From: Theristus sp. LFF4_11
Taxonomy: Eukaryota > Nematoda > Chromadorea > Monhysterida > Xyalidae
Reading direction: 5' to 3'
Assembly: GCA_030248135.1 (NCBI GenBank)
Contig: JASANC010001248.1
Coordinates: 1 to 64,000 of the forward strand
Length of the DNA: 64,000 nt
The position numbers and the translations under genes were made by a program. Positions 21,574 to 33,152 of this stretch are shown here, piece after piece. The notes below the pieces were generated by a model. It was given only the letters and a program-made list of their open reading frames with translations, ran no database searches and was not told the DNA's origin. How positions within the stretch are numbered: position 1 is the stretch's first letter; the number at the start of each line of letters is the position of its first letter.

Positions 21574-24337
21574 TGAAAAATTCGATTTCAACAAAATTTT
21601 ACTTTTTTATTCAAACAATTTCCTGTTTTGTTATTTGTTAATGCCAGTCAACGTGCTAACCGCTAAACATGCTAAACCTTTATTCAAATATTCCAACGAC
21701 GCTGATTGGTTGAATAGCGTGTTTGGGGCTTGTTGATGGCAATTTTTTTTTAAATTTCTTAACGCTCAGTATTTTCTCAAAATGAAACAATTTTTCAAAT
21801 AAAAACGTGTCATGCGGCTTCTATTCATGTGATGTTGTTATGCACGGTTTATTTCCGTCACAACAAGCCTAGAGAGAAAGCGTGATCTGCTTTGTGTGTG
21901 TCACCATATTGTCTCTTTTTCTATTTGTTCACATAAACACAATCCTTCCCAGATATAATGCTAGCTTACATACAAAATATCATTTGTGTTTGCACAAATA
22001 GACATAAGCCATGCCGTGGTTTGATTCATTCATGTGGGTTATGAAAATTCATTCACTGCAGTCCGGTCCGCACGTTTTTCGAACACAACCCATATTTAGG
22101 TGCAAATCAAGTACATGCGCACTCTAAAACGATAGCCATTTATGCAGCTTTATCCCAAGCTTATAAAAAGTCACCTTATCGCATTTTGATGAAAAAAAAT
22201 CAGATAAATTTTTGAACAGTTTTTTTTCTAGTGAACTTTTGACAAAAACCAAGAGCAACCAAAACGGGTGGTTGTTTAGCAGTTTCCAGTTCTAGGCATT
22301 TGTAGATAAGCTTTTTTCATAAAATCGGAAAATACATTTTTTTGGCAATTTTTAGGACATTGCGAATAATGCAAATCCAGGCAACATAACAATCGGTGGT
22401 TATGCTGCCTGGCTGGAGTGATTGCTTACTGCGGGGGTACGTATGAGTTTTTGCGAAACAGACAAAATAAAAAAAACGGTTATTATATAACTGTATATAT
22501 AACTGTATTACTTTGCGGTGCTCAAAAATCCGCGAAATGTAAACGTCACTTTTGGGTAAACAAAACCAGGTACAAAAATTTCCGTGACCGGTTCCTGCAG
22601 GATTTCGAACAATTTTCCATTTTTTGTGACAGCTTATTTTTTATTTTGTAGACAACTTTACGTTATCCTCGTTATTGCATATTTTCAATTAATATATTCG
22701 TTCTTTTGCCATACTTTATGCCATGCCATAACATCTGACAAGATTTTAATTGTGCCAATGAATTATCTGCAAATTTTAAATTTTTGGAAAGATTTTTTTA
22801 GAATGGAACAAACTTTACTATCGATTTAGTCATGACATGACATAAAATCTGGAATGGATTTTGGCAACTGTTAAAGATGTTTTGGTTGCGGTAGTGTATT
22901 TGGTATGTTTTACCACAACAGTTCAGCTTGCTTTGACTGCTCCTTTTCTAAAATGCTCCGAAAACCTTGCCAAAATAATGCTCACGTTTTTTTCTCTCTT
23001 CAGTTCTCCGCCAACCCATTTTGCAGTGATGCTGTGCTGCTTAGCTTGTTAGCTTAACGCAGAGCGCTGTGCAGTTTTATTTTGTTTTGCTTCATACGTC
23101 CATACATGTGACGAGGCACTACCTGCCACGCTGTTTGCGAAAAACACAGCCGCCGAGAAAAAAACAAACTGATGAAAAAATCCATTTGCCCAAAACCAAA
23201 AACCGCGGACGCCAATGCACCGTTTAAAAAGGAGTTTTCGTCATGTGCGCGGGCGCACAAAGGTACATAGTGGGCTTTCCAAATTCATCGCTTGTTATTT
23301 TTTGCGGTATTTTTGTTGGTTTCTTCTGGTTTTCAGCTGCTAAGTACAGTTTAGAACAATAAAAAGTATCTGTGTTTATTGGTCACACGGCAAAACTAAA
23401 TTCATCGAACACACGTGAATAAAAAAATCCAATTGTGCTGAAAGCTTTTGTGATCGTCGGTCGCTGCGCCGCACAATTTCACGTTTTTTTAATTTTTCTG
23501 CTCGCGTCGGTTTCTTGTTCGGTCCGTCATAAACAAGCGTAGTTATAATTATCTATATAATCTAGCTTTCAGTACAGGTGATAAGCAGACAAACTGATCG
23601 CCTTTTGCAGTTTTTTCAGCATGCTAAACTTTTTTCTTAAAATGCCATCATGATCTTGCCGCGTTTTCAGATTTATTGCACGCCGAAAGTCAATCGCCAT
23701 TCTTGCACCAAGCGGGATTTCTGATTTCACTTTTTGACACGGAAAACAACCGACAAGGAATCATTTCGGTAGTTTTCATGCCTTTTATTGATTCTTCTGC
23801 ATTCTTCGCCTCGATAACCGCGCGGGTTTTGTTCCCACGATCAACCGTTCAGTGAAAGAATCGTTATTCAAAAAATAAAAGATGAACAAGAAAAGCTTTG
23901 ATTAAAACCTCAAAAAACGTTTACTGGTGTCAAACTTGTTGTATGAAGTTGTTAGAAAAACTCAAACAACAAGTTGACATTTTTTTCCTTCACGAACCAT
24001 TTTGGGCTATCCATCCGCAAACAAGGTTTTATGTTTGTGTTTTATCATTTTCTGTTCGTGCTTGTTACCGACATGCAACTTACACGTACGTACTCTGCTC
24101 CTGTTATCATATCTGTTCTTCAACAAATGAATGAACGTCCTCGCAATTTTATCACCCAACTCTCATAATCATCACTGTCACCGTGCGTTTTGCTGAAATT
24201 TGACCCTGTATGATTCTAGAACAAAAAAGTAACAAGAAAAAACCACTTACACAGTAAAATTGTTACTTTTCAACTTTTTAAGCATGACGTGACATAAACA
24301 GTTGAGTTTTCGAATAAACCAACACAAACGAGCAAAC
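21574..24337. other. Intergenic, 2.8 kb
   Basis: AT-rich sequence without a convincing exon, RNA gene or repeat copy by eye. The open frames have no family motif. It should contain the promoter of the PTR gene that starts at 24338. Confidence 0.55.
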
Positions 24338-27300
24338 ATGACCGTTGCACGGTGCCTGTACGCGACGCAGCATGGCGTCGTCAACCTGACCTGTCTGATG
24401 TTCCGCAAACTGGGAACGGCGGTGGGCAAGCGTGCGGTGCTCTCGCTGGTCACGTCGGTGCTGTTTGCGTTCGCGTGCACGTTCGGACTGCTGCGGACAA
24501 GGGTCAATCAGGTAAACGAAACCACCCAGTCGACCGAAACCACGCGATCATTTGACATTCTTAATCAAATGCAACGCAGTTAATTAATCAAAAAGCTCCT
24601 GTGATGCTGTACGTTCAAAGTGTTGGTGTACGTTCGGATTGGCTTGTGTCACATACAGTGAGCCAGTGTACTCTGTGTCCAATTCCAGGACATGCACACC
24701 GGCTATCTGTCACGTGACGCGGCCGCGCACCGCGAGCTCGCCGTGTACGAGCAGTTCCATCGCAACACTGGTCGGCCGTACAACTTTGGCCTGTTCGCAA
24801 CCGCCAGCGACAACGGCTCCCTGCTGCGAACGGCCCAACTGGCCGAGCTGCGGAGATTCTACGATCTCGCGTTTCAGCAGATTTCCGTGAGCGACGAAAC
24901 GACACAACACAGCTACACGTTTGAGAAGATCTGCGGCCTCTTCTGCGGCATGATGCAGCCGCTGTGGATGTTTGTGGTGAGCTGCACTCAACGTCAACAC
25001 TGTTCAATGCATTGCTTGGATCAATCAACACCTTCTTTTCTGATATGTTTGGTTGGCTGACTAGCAGTACGGAAATAAACTTCAGGACGCCCTAAACACG
25101 AGAACTACAGCAAGTGCGCAAAACCAATCGCTAGACAGCACAGTTGACCTGACCTATCCGATATCGTCGTTCTACGGTTTCAAACTGAACATGGCACCGT
25201 ATCTCTACGGCGTCAAAATGCACAACACAAGTGAAATTGCTGACAAAACAACGCAAATTACGGACATCAGCTCAGTTTCGCTGGTGGCCCTTTGGTTCAG
25301 CACCGATCAACGACGCAATTCAACCATGGAGCGCGTTTTGAATCAATGGGAAATGCAGGCAAGTTTTGTTTCATAGATTTATTCACTTGCTCTTGCTGAT
25401 GCGTTTGAAAACATCTGCTTGCCTGCCATGCCCATGTACAACAACATAACGTAATCGGAAAGTTGATTACCATCGCGTCGAGACCATAGCACTATTATAT
25501 GCTGAGCTATTTTTTTGTGATTGGCAATATTCGCATTATGTCAAGATTTTTTTCCGAACAAGAGAGAGAAATGAAGCTACCAGCAGCAGAATTGCGGTAC
25601 ACCTGTAACATCTTTAAACAGGATTAGGATTATGGAATGGATTTCCTTCCCGTGAATGGTATTTGGGATTTGGGTGTTTTTTCGACCCCTAAACCCAACC
25701 TTTCAGGTGTTTGAACACGTGAAATCATGGCGAAGCGATGTGATTCAACTGGTCCCGTATGGTAATTACGTCATCAGTTCTGAAGTTCTTCGCGCTGGAT
25801 CACAGGTGAAGAGTTACCCCATTACTTTTTTATTTTATGGCATTTTTTCAGAACTTCGCTTTCTATTGTGTGAAGAACTGTCGAAAAAAATGTTATCGAA
25901 AAAATCGAATGCAGGTCGTTCCGTTCTACAGCCTCGGTTTCATGTTGATGTTGACATTCATCGCGGTGACCGTGGCTGGTAGTGAACTGCATCACGGCCA
26001 ACTGAGTTCCGGCTGCTTGCTGATCACACTGGCTGCTGTTGTCAGTCCGGTGTTGGCATGTGGCGCCACGTTCGGCATTATTGCACTGCTCGACTTCCAC
26101 ATCAACATCATGATGATGATTGCTCCGTTCCTGATTCTAGCCATTGGTCGGTTTCAAATCGGGTTTTCCTGAGCGTTGGAAAAAAACCTGCCACCGGACG
26201 TGTCCCGCGAGCACTAGCCATACAACAAAACTGCAGGTGTCGACGACGCGTTTCTCTTGATTCATTCGTGGCAGCGTCTCGCTTGTCATCGAGACCAACG
26301 AACGTTCAGCAGAGCGGAACGGTTGGGCCGCGTGTTGGCAGACAGTGGACCGTCGATCTTTGTCACTTCACTGACGAACAGCCTGGCCTTCTCCATCGGT
26401 GCCGTCGCGTCGCCGCCTGAGATCGCGCTGTTTTGCATCGCAGTCGCGTTGGGCATGTGTCTGGCGTTTGTGTACCAGGCAAGACGGCAGTTTGAACTTT
26501 TCAAAGACAGAAACGTTGTGTATGTACACTGTACTCTTTTTAGTATTCAAAGCCTTGCTTGTTTGTCGTACTTGTTAGCACACGTGCGCAGGCAAATTCA
26601 GAGCTGACTTTGCTGAAATGAAAGTAGGTATTGTGTTATCAATTTTTCAGGTCACATTTTTTGCTCCAATAATGCTGTTGTGCTCAAAGGACCCAGCACT
26701 CACTCCGGCAATTGTCAATGTCACTCAACAACACCAAGATCTGCTTGGAAACACCACTAAACCGTCCGTTGAAGTTAACAATGCACCATCAATTGCAACG
26801 GTCGGTCGTGCGAAACTGGCCGAACTGTTTTCGCAACGTTTCACGGCCGGTCTCTTGAAGGGCTACAGCCGTTTGCTCATAAGTTGGACTGGTCGTCTGC
26901 TTGGCCTCATGCTCTTCAGCGTCTATTTAGTGGTTGCAATAACCGGCATAACATTCTTGAAACCTGAACTCGACCCGCGTCAACTGATGCCCGATGGCTC
27001 AATGTTGCTGAAAACTCTCGATCTGAGGCATAAACATCTATGGAAAGAGTACCACCCAATCAGCGTGATCGTCTCGAAACAAGTTGACTTTGAGAATCAA
27101 ACGTCACACGATTACGAGAATCTCAAGCGACTCGTCACTGAGTTGGAGACGCTGCCACGAGCCATCGGACCAGAGGTCACGTGGTTCTGGTTGCGAGCGT
27201 ACGAAAAATACTTGCAAGACCAAGACGAATTCGGTGACTTCATTGATTTTGGCTATGACGACTGGGAGGAGCCAATGACGACCACCGCTGAGAGCACGAC

Positions 27301-28521
27301 CGCTCTGGCAAAGACCACCGTGAAGCCGTGGGTCGACTTGCAAAAGTTGCCGGGTTTCCTGAACTCGCCGATTCACCAGCACTGGTCGAATGACATCAAC
27401 TGGCATTTGGATGAGAAGTCAGTTCTGACCTTGGCTAGCGTTGTTTCTGTTGATGTGCGTGTTGATCAGTTGATTTCAGTGGCCAAGTGCGCGTGGACAG
27501 TTTCATGCTGCGTGTCGCGTTCCGTGACATCACAAGTCTGGCAGTGCGCGCCCGCGAGGTCGTCCGCTGGCGAGCGCTGATTGGCCGCTACGCCGACTCG
27601 CTGAACGCCACGCTCTGGGACCCGGACGCGCCCTACTCGGACATAATCCTGAACGTGCGCGGCGTCACCGTGCGCACGCTGCTCGTGACGCTGCTCTCGA
27701 TGGGCGTCGTCTGCGCCGCGTTCATCCCGAATCTGGCCGGCCTCATCTGTGCGCTCGCGTCGATCGCCTCCATTTGTGCCGGTCCGTTTCATTCATTCTG
27801 TAGGATTCACACAAAAAATCTGAGTATTATTGTTTATGCAGGTGTCACTGGTTTCATGAGCTGGTGGGGCGCCAATTTGGACCCGGTCACCATGGCCGAC
27901 ATGATCATGGCTGTTGGTTTTAGGTCAGCTTAGTTTCACATTTACATGTTGCAACTGCGGTGATATTATCTGCAACAGTGTCAGCTTTTATTGTTTTTAC
28001 GTTGTTGCGTTCAGTGTCGACTACACGGCACACGTCAGCTATCATTTCTACAAATCGTCTGAGCTGTCGCTCGCCAACAGTGAGCAACGCCTTCGACACA
28101 CGTTCGCCACGGTGCTTTGGCCGATGTTGCAGGTACTGTCTTGTTGATAATTTTGAAAAAATAAATAAAAAAGAATTCCTCAGACTTTCATTGGCGTTGC
28201 TTTGCTCAGGCGGGCGCGTCCACCGTGATCTGCATGGTGCCGCAAACGTTCAGTCCCATGACGGCACACCTGCTGTTCGTGAAAACGGTGGTCTTGGTGG
28301 TGACGCTGGGGCTGGCGCATGGCCTGCTGTTTGTGCCGTTGGTGCTGGCAGCACTGCCTCAGTGGTGCACTGGCGACCGAAGGACTACTGCCACTGCGAC
28401 AACAACACACACGCAGACACAACACGCGACACAGGCTTGCGCTCACAATGAGAACTTGAAAAACGGCTGCGAATGCACGCAGCGAATGCTGGACGACGCT
28501 GACAACAATAACCACACATAA
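24338..28521 (+). CDS. Patched-related (PTR) sterol-sensing-domain protein
   Basis: Eleven exons sum to 2,952 bases (983 residues): 24338-24511, 24689-24976, 25086-25358, 25707-25805, 25852-26146, 26237-26478, 26651-27417, 27480-27781, 27842-27923, 28015-28132 and 28210-28521. Order of parts: an N-terminal TM after KLGTAVGKRAVLSLV; a large first extracellular loop; a sterol-sensing domain (FYSLGFMLMLTFIAV ... FLILAIG then VDDAFLLIHSW, the GVDD element in the place of the RND proton-relay site); SGPSIFVTSLTNSLAF; a second loop (ELDPRQLMPDGS); and a second TM set with SVDYTAHVSYHF and PQTFSPMTAHLLFVKTVVLV. PTR proteins are greatly expanded in nematodes and act in cuticle, moulting and lipid transport at apical membranes. 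The second loop has a Thr-rich insert (EEPMTTTAESTTALAKTT). Two introns begin with GC instead of GT (25359 and 26479). Confidence 0.92.
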
Positions 28522-28938
28522 TGTTTGTAAGAATTTGAAACTCTACTGATCTTTGACTGTCGCACATATCGCTGCTGCTGTTTTTATAGTCGTTTCCTCG
28601 CTGTTTCCATTTTTTCCAAAATTCCATCATTAGTTCTTTCATGAAATCTTATAATGGTAACTATGGTTTATCCAAAATTATGTTCAAGTGCAGACTGTTA
28701 CTATTGCTCCTTACTTCTGCTGCTCCGCCTATCACCTGAGTGCCAGCCATTGTTTTATATATTGTTCATCAATGATACACCCATGGCCCATGATAATCAA
28801 AATGATCAATTTTGTCTCTCGGATTTTTTGTACATAACCGAGCCACAAAAACAAAAAAATGTGTAATGTACATAGTTTTAAAATTGCAAATATCAGTATT
28901 TGAAACGTTAAAGAATTCAACGAATGATGCATGAAAAT
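28522..28938. other. Convergent intergenic spacer
   Basis: It holds the 3' ends of the PTR gene (plus) and the calmodulin-like gene (minus). AT-rich, with no further feature seen. Confidence 0.6.
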
Positions 28939-30187
28939 TCATTTTTCATTGTCCTCATCAAATAGATAACTTCTAGCCATCATTGCAAACTCGTCGTATT
29001 CAATATGACCGTTGCCTGCAACATCAACTTCGTGAAAGAACTCGTCTATGAATGCGTCCGGGAAATTACCGATTTCTCTGAACACGTGCTTGAATTCAGC
29101 CTCTGATACGACGCCGTTGTTGTCCTGAAGTTTGCGTTTCATCGATTTTGTTCAAACATGGTAAAATAGTGAAACGAAATTGGTTGGCTTGACTTGACTA
29201 TTGTTGCGTTGACAAGGCATCTGACCTGATCGAACACATTGAAGCATTCACGAATGATCTCTTCGTCCGTCTGTTTCTTGGTCGTCATTTTCTTCATGCA
29301 GTCGCAAAACTCTTCAAAGTCGATCTCGCCGTTGCCGTCGGCGTCAATCTGAACAACAACGGTGTTTTCATCAATCAGACCAAAATCCGGATTCCAAACA
29401 AAAATGAAGTGCAAGCATCGACAACGACAATCGGTTGATTATAATAGTTGAAAGCACCATGTCATTTTTTTGAAAACAGGATTTCAAAAACAAAAGTTGT
29501 TTCCTGTACAAATAGTTTTCTGAACTAATTCCGCGCCAAAAGCCAGACAAAACACATAAATTTGTTTTGCCATCGTCGGTGTATGACACCAAAAAAGCGC
29601 GGAGGGTGGGTCATCGGTGCACTTGACCAATCAGCTAATACCTATAGTTGACCTACCTCTTTTATCAACTGTTCCAACTCCTTGTCTGACGCGTTCATGC
29701 CCATCGAGCGCATCGCTTCACCCAGTTCGTCCACTCCAATCGCGCCTGATCCATCTTTGTCAAACAATGCGAACACCTGCGATCAAACGTACCAGGAAAT
29801 ATCTGTCTGGAAATTTGCTTTTATATGTAATATTTTATTCAAAACTATGGGAGCCAGAAGCTCACAAGAAGCGAAAGACCAAAAGCCAGACGTGCCATTG
29901 CAAACGTCAGACCTGTCGGTATTCATCGAGTTCCTCAGCGGTGTACTGCGGCTGTTGCTCATCGCCGCCGCTGCTGGACGACATCGCCTCACCCGCCTGC
30001 GACATCTCTGCCCGTTTGGCTTTGTCGTGCCCGTGCACGTGCGTCCGTGCCCCAACAGTGCCGGTTGCAGTTGTCTCAGTTCTAATTGGATGATCGTCAC
30101 CGTCAGAGTCACCTTCTTCCACAACGCTCGATGTCGGTATTTGATTCAATTTCGGTCTTGGCGATGATGAAGCGGGTTTTTGCGAGC
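28939..30187 (-). CDS. Calmodulin-like protein with long N-terminal extension (5' end unresolved)
   Basis: Four visible exons on the minus strand: 29913-30187, 29657-29776, 29226-29348 and 28939-29124. They encode four EF-hands: EF1 FALFDKDGSGAIGVDELGEA, EF2 IDADGNGEIDFEEF, EF3 FDQDNNGVVSEAEF, EF4 VDVAGNGHIEYDEF. EF1-EF3 have normal acidic ligands. EF4 has Ala at loop position 3, so its calcium affinity is probably weak. The order matches nematode calmodulin-like CAL proteins more than troponin C. The first visible exon carries an acidic, Ser/Thr-rich stretch before the EF-hands. A good 3' splice site (aaatttacag) at about 30188 shows that an earlier exon exists upstream and was not found. 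An internal Met at 30005 (MSQAGEAMSSSSGG) is an alternative start. Confidence 0.85.
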
Positions 30188-30373
30188 TGTAAATTTTAAA
30201 ACAGTGACGTTTTTTCCCGGATGAATCGGTTTTCTTCCGTCTTGATAGGTTTTGATTCCGTTCGTCGGTAGACTATAAACCTGGTGGACGTTTTTTCGCT
30301 TTGTAAAACCGTGAACGGCAATTTGGTTTTGCGCAAAACAAAACCGGTGAAAATAAAGGGTGCAAGCGCGATA

Positions 30374-30650
30374 GGTACGGAATGACAAAATAAACATGGC
30401 AGCTTTTTTCAGGGTCCAAGGGCCGCGCGATCGTTGAATGAAAGAAAAAAGACGTTCAAAAACCCACTTGTGTGTCAAATTTGACTGTTTTTAAGCTAAC
30501 TGATTCGTCGTGCTATTCTGTTTATTGTTTCTCCCTTGCACATATGATTGGAAACAATCTGAACATTCTTGAAAAAAGACAACTCTTAATCTGCGACTAA
30601 TCCCGCCTTGATGAAGAATACAAGCACGGCCTTATATTCGGCCATGCTGT
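30374..30650 (-). repeat. Family 1 MITE-like element, copy 2
   Basis: In reverse complement it starts atggccgaat and has ggcgggattagtcgcaga, agttgtctttttt, cacgacgaatcag and ccctgaaaaaagctgcc, ending ttgtcattccgta. It lies just upstream of the first visible exon of the calmodulin-like gene. Confidence 0.8.
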
Positions 30651-33152
30651 AATCGGATACCACACGCTCCACGAAATGTATTTGTTGCTTCACTGCGTTG
30701 CAATTTGCTTAAACCCAAATGGAGAAACTGTTGAAAAAACTGTTCATTTAAAAACTGCATGGAGGTTGAATAGAAGCTGCATCTGAAATTCGACTGGCCG
30801 GACAGGTGGTGTTCAAAGCAGCAGCCACAAGCATGGCCAATTTGTTATGTTACACAAGTGCGTATGCACTTTCAAGCTGATTTTAACATTTTCGCGTACT
30901 TCCACTATAATTTCCGTTGCTATGGTTATGCACACGTTACTTTGCATAATCAATACTTGTGAGGCTCAGTTATGAAACTTGCGGTCAGGTTGGCTGAGTG
31001 TTGCTGTGGTTGTCAAGCAAGAATCGAAAACATGTGAAAGCTGAGTTTGTTGTTGAATGATACATAGTGAATGATCCAAATTAAGCTCGATCTATCTTGA
31101 AAGCGGAAAAAATGTTTAGTTATATTATAACGTGGTTCTGGCTCCTTTAAGATATTATTATAAGATAACTGAACCGTTGGGGGGAAAGAAATGTGATAAA
31201 GACACAACAAAAAAATGTTGCCTTGTTTACCTGATACTGCCTTTGCGCTGCTTGTTCTGCATCAACACGGCCATTGGCACAAACGAAGTGGCCATATTGC
31301 GAAGATTAAAAATACCTTCCTTCGAGCACTGTCAGGTCTAAGCTACAGTCTCCAAACTCTAACATATCCAACTAGCTCATTGGTTGATGCATGCATTCTG
31401 TGCATGGATCGCTGTGAAGGCGGAGTTTGGTTGGCACAGAATGCATGCATTACGTAATCACCAACCAATCAGCTAGTTGGATATGTTATAGAGTTGGACT
31501 CTACAACAACTAAACCATAAAAGAAACCAAAAAAGCAACTAAACCAGGTTCAGTTACTATGAAAGTTCGATGTGCGTCTAATGGTCGACGGTTGTCAACG
31601 CCTGATTCGTTCTAATGTCTCAAAATAGCAGTGAATAATCCGGTGCTACCGTAAATTCTCGGAAAGTTTTACATACGAGTTTTTTCCAGAAAACAAGATG
31701 ATGGAGACAAAAGATAACGAGAACTTTGTTTTTCAAAAAAATGCATTCTTCATAAAAAAATACTATTTTTACCGAGTGATCAGACAACAAACAATATAAC
31801 GAGCAGTTGACAAAAGACATGAAATTATGTGTGTGGGCTAGAAACGAAATTTGTTCTTCTTTACGTTTTTACTATCTTATCATAATATTCGAAAGCTTAC
31901 GGTATATGTCGAAAGCTTACGGTGTCCGTCCAGAATTGTCGTGCATAATTTACTTTCATTCGTTAATCGCGATAAATTGCTTCCTTGAATTTCTTTTTGT
32001 CGTGTAGTTGCCATTTATAGCAGGTTTAAGGTGATTGGTTGCCAAGCGCGGTCTCAATGACATGTTATGGTTCAGATTTGTTAAAGCCGTTTTGATTATA
32101 GTTGGCGTGGTCGTATACGTGGCTGGTACACGTTGCAAGTGCACGTCAACAAACGTCATCGCCGTTTGCTTTGCACTATCTGATCTGTACCATGTTTTGC
32201 ACCATTTCGTAGTTCAGTTTAGTACCGTTCAGTGTGTCTGTCTAGTAGCACCCAATAAACTGTCTGGTCGTCTGTTGGCGTATCGAACTATATTTACAGC
32301 CGTGGTTTCATGTCCAAAATAGAATCGAAATATTACATGCAAAGACGGAACCACAGAAAAGTTGAAACAATCGAAATCGTGAATAGGAAAACAACACATG
32401 AGAAGCTTTGAAATAAATTATGGCAATAGTTCTCGTGGTATGGCAAAAATTGTGGCGAAAAAATCAAAATACTCTCATGAAAAACGGTCACGGTGTTGCT
32501 CCACACAACTAAATGATTCACACACATTGTACGTAACACCAAATGCAGTAACACATTTTACAAGACTTAGAAATAGCAAAAGTTGACAAGATTTTTGTTG
32601 GCGCATTATGGTCAAATCACTCAAAAAAATAAAATAAGAAACAAACTATGAAGTATGCCAATGCAAAAAAATGTTTTGCACTTTTTAAAGCATTCTTGAA
32701 TTGATAAGACTTTGCAGAAGACAACACAGAAGAACGGTAATGTACAATGTAAAATGCAAATTTATGTAAAACGAATGAGATGCCGACATGAAGCTACCTT
32801 TTTGTTGCGCAGCTTCAATAAGATATCTCACAAGATTCAAAACAAAACTCCATGAACGCGTTTGTACTTCGAAGCCATTCCAATTTTGTTATAGAACCTC
32901 TAAAAGCAACTCGGAGATTTAGCACAGTAATGTGGAAGACAGATAGAAAACAGAAACAATTTTGAAAATCCGCTGTTCAATCAAACAACACACGTCCAAT
33001 GGACCATACCAATCAGCACCAATGGCATATCTGAGCGAACCAAATCAGCACAACGACTCAACAACAACAGCTGCTCTAGGAATTCGTCTATTTTTTCGAC
33101 CGCAAACCAAAAAAACTTGAGGCCCAGAAACTGCAGAGCAGCACAGTTTCGT
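30651..33152. other. Intergenic, 2.5 kb, with one hairpin repeat
   Basis: No convincing exon. It contains the palindromic element at 31363-31486. The missing 5' exon of the calmodulin-like gene may lie here. Otherwise it is AT-rich unassigned sequence. Confidence 0.5.
31363..31486. repeat. Family 3 palindromic element, best copy
   Basis: The two ends, catatccaactagct and its reverse complement agctagttggatatg, are perfect. Inside them attggttg / caaccaat and gcatgcattctgtgc / gcacagaatgcatgc also pair, giving a hairpin with arms of about 50 bases around a GC-rich loop. Related copies lie at 36620-36745 and 5035-5160. Confidence 0.85.

Noticed and set aside
27466..27792. Minus-strand frame of 108 codons
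   Set aside because: Antisense to a PTR membrane exon with strong family motifs; no motif of its own.
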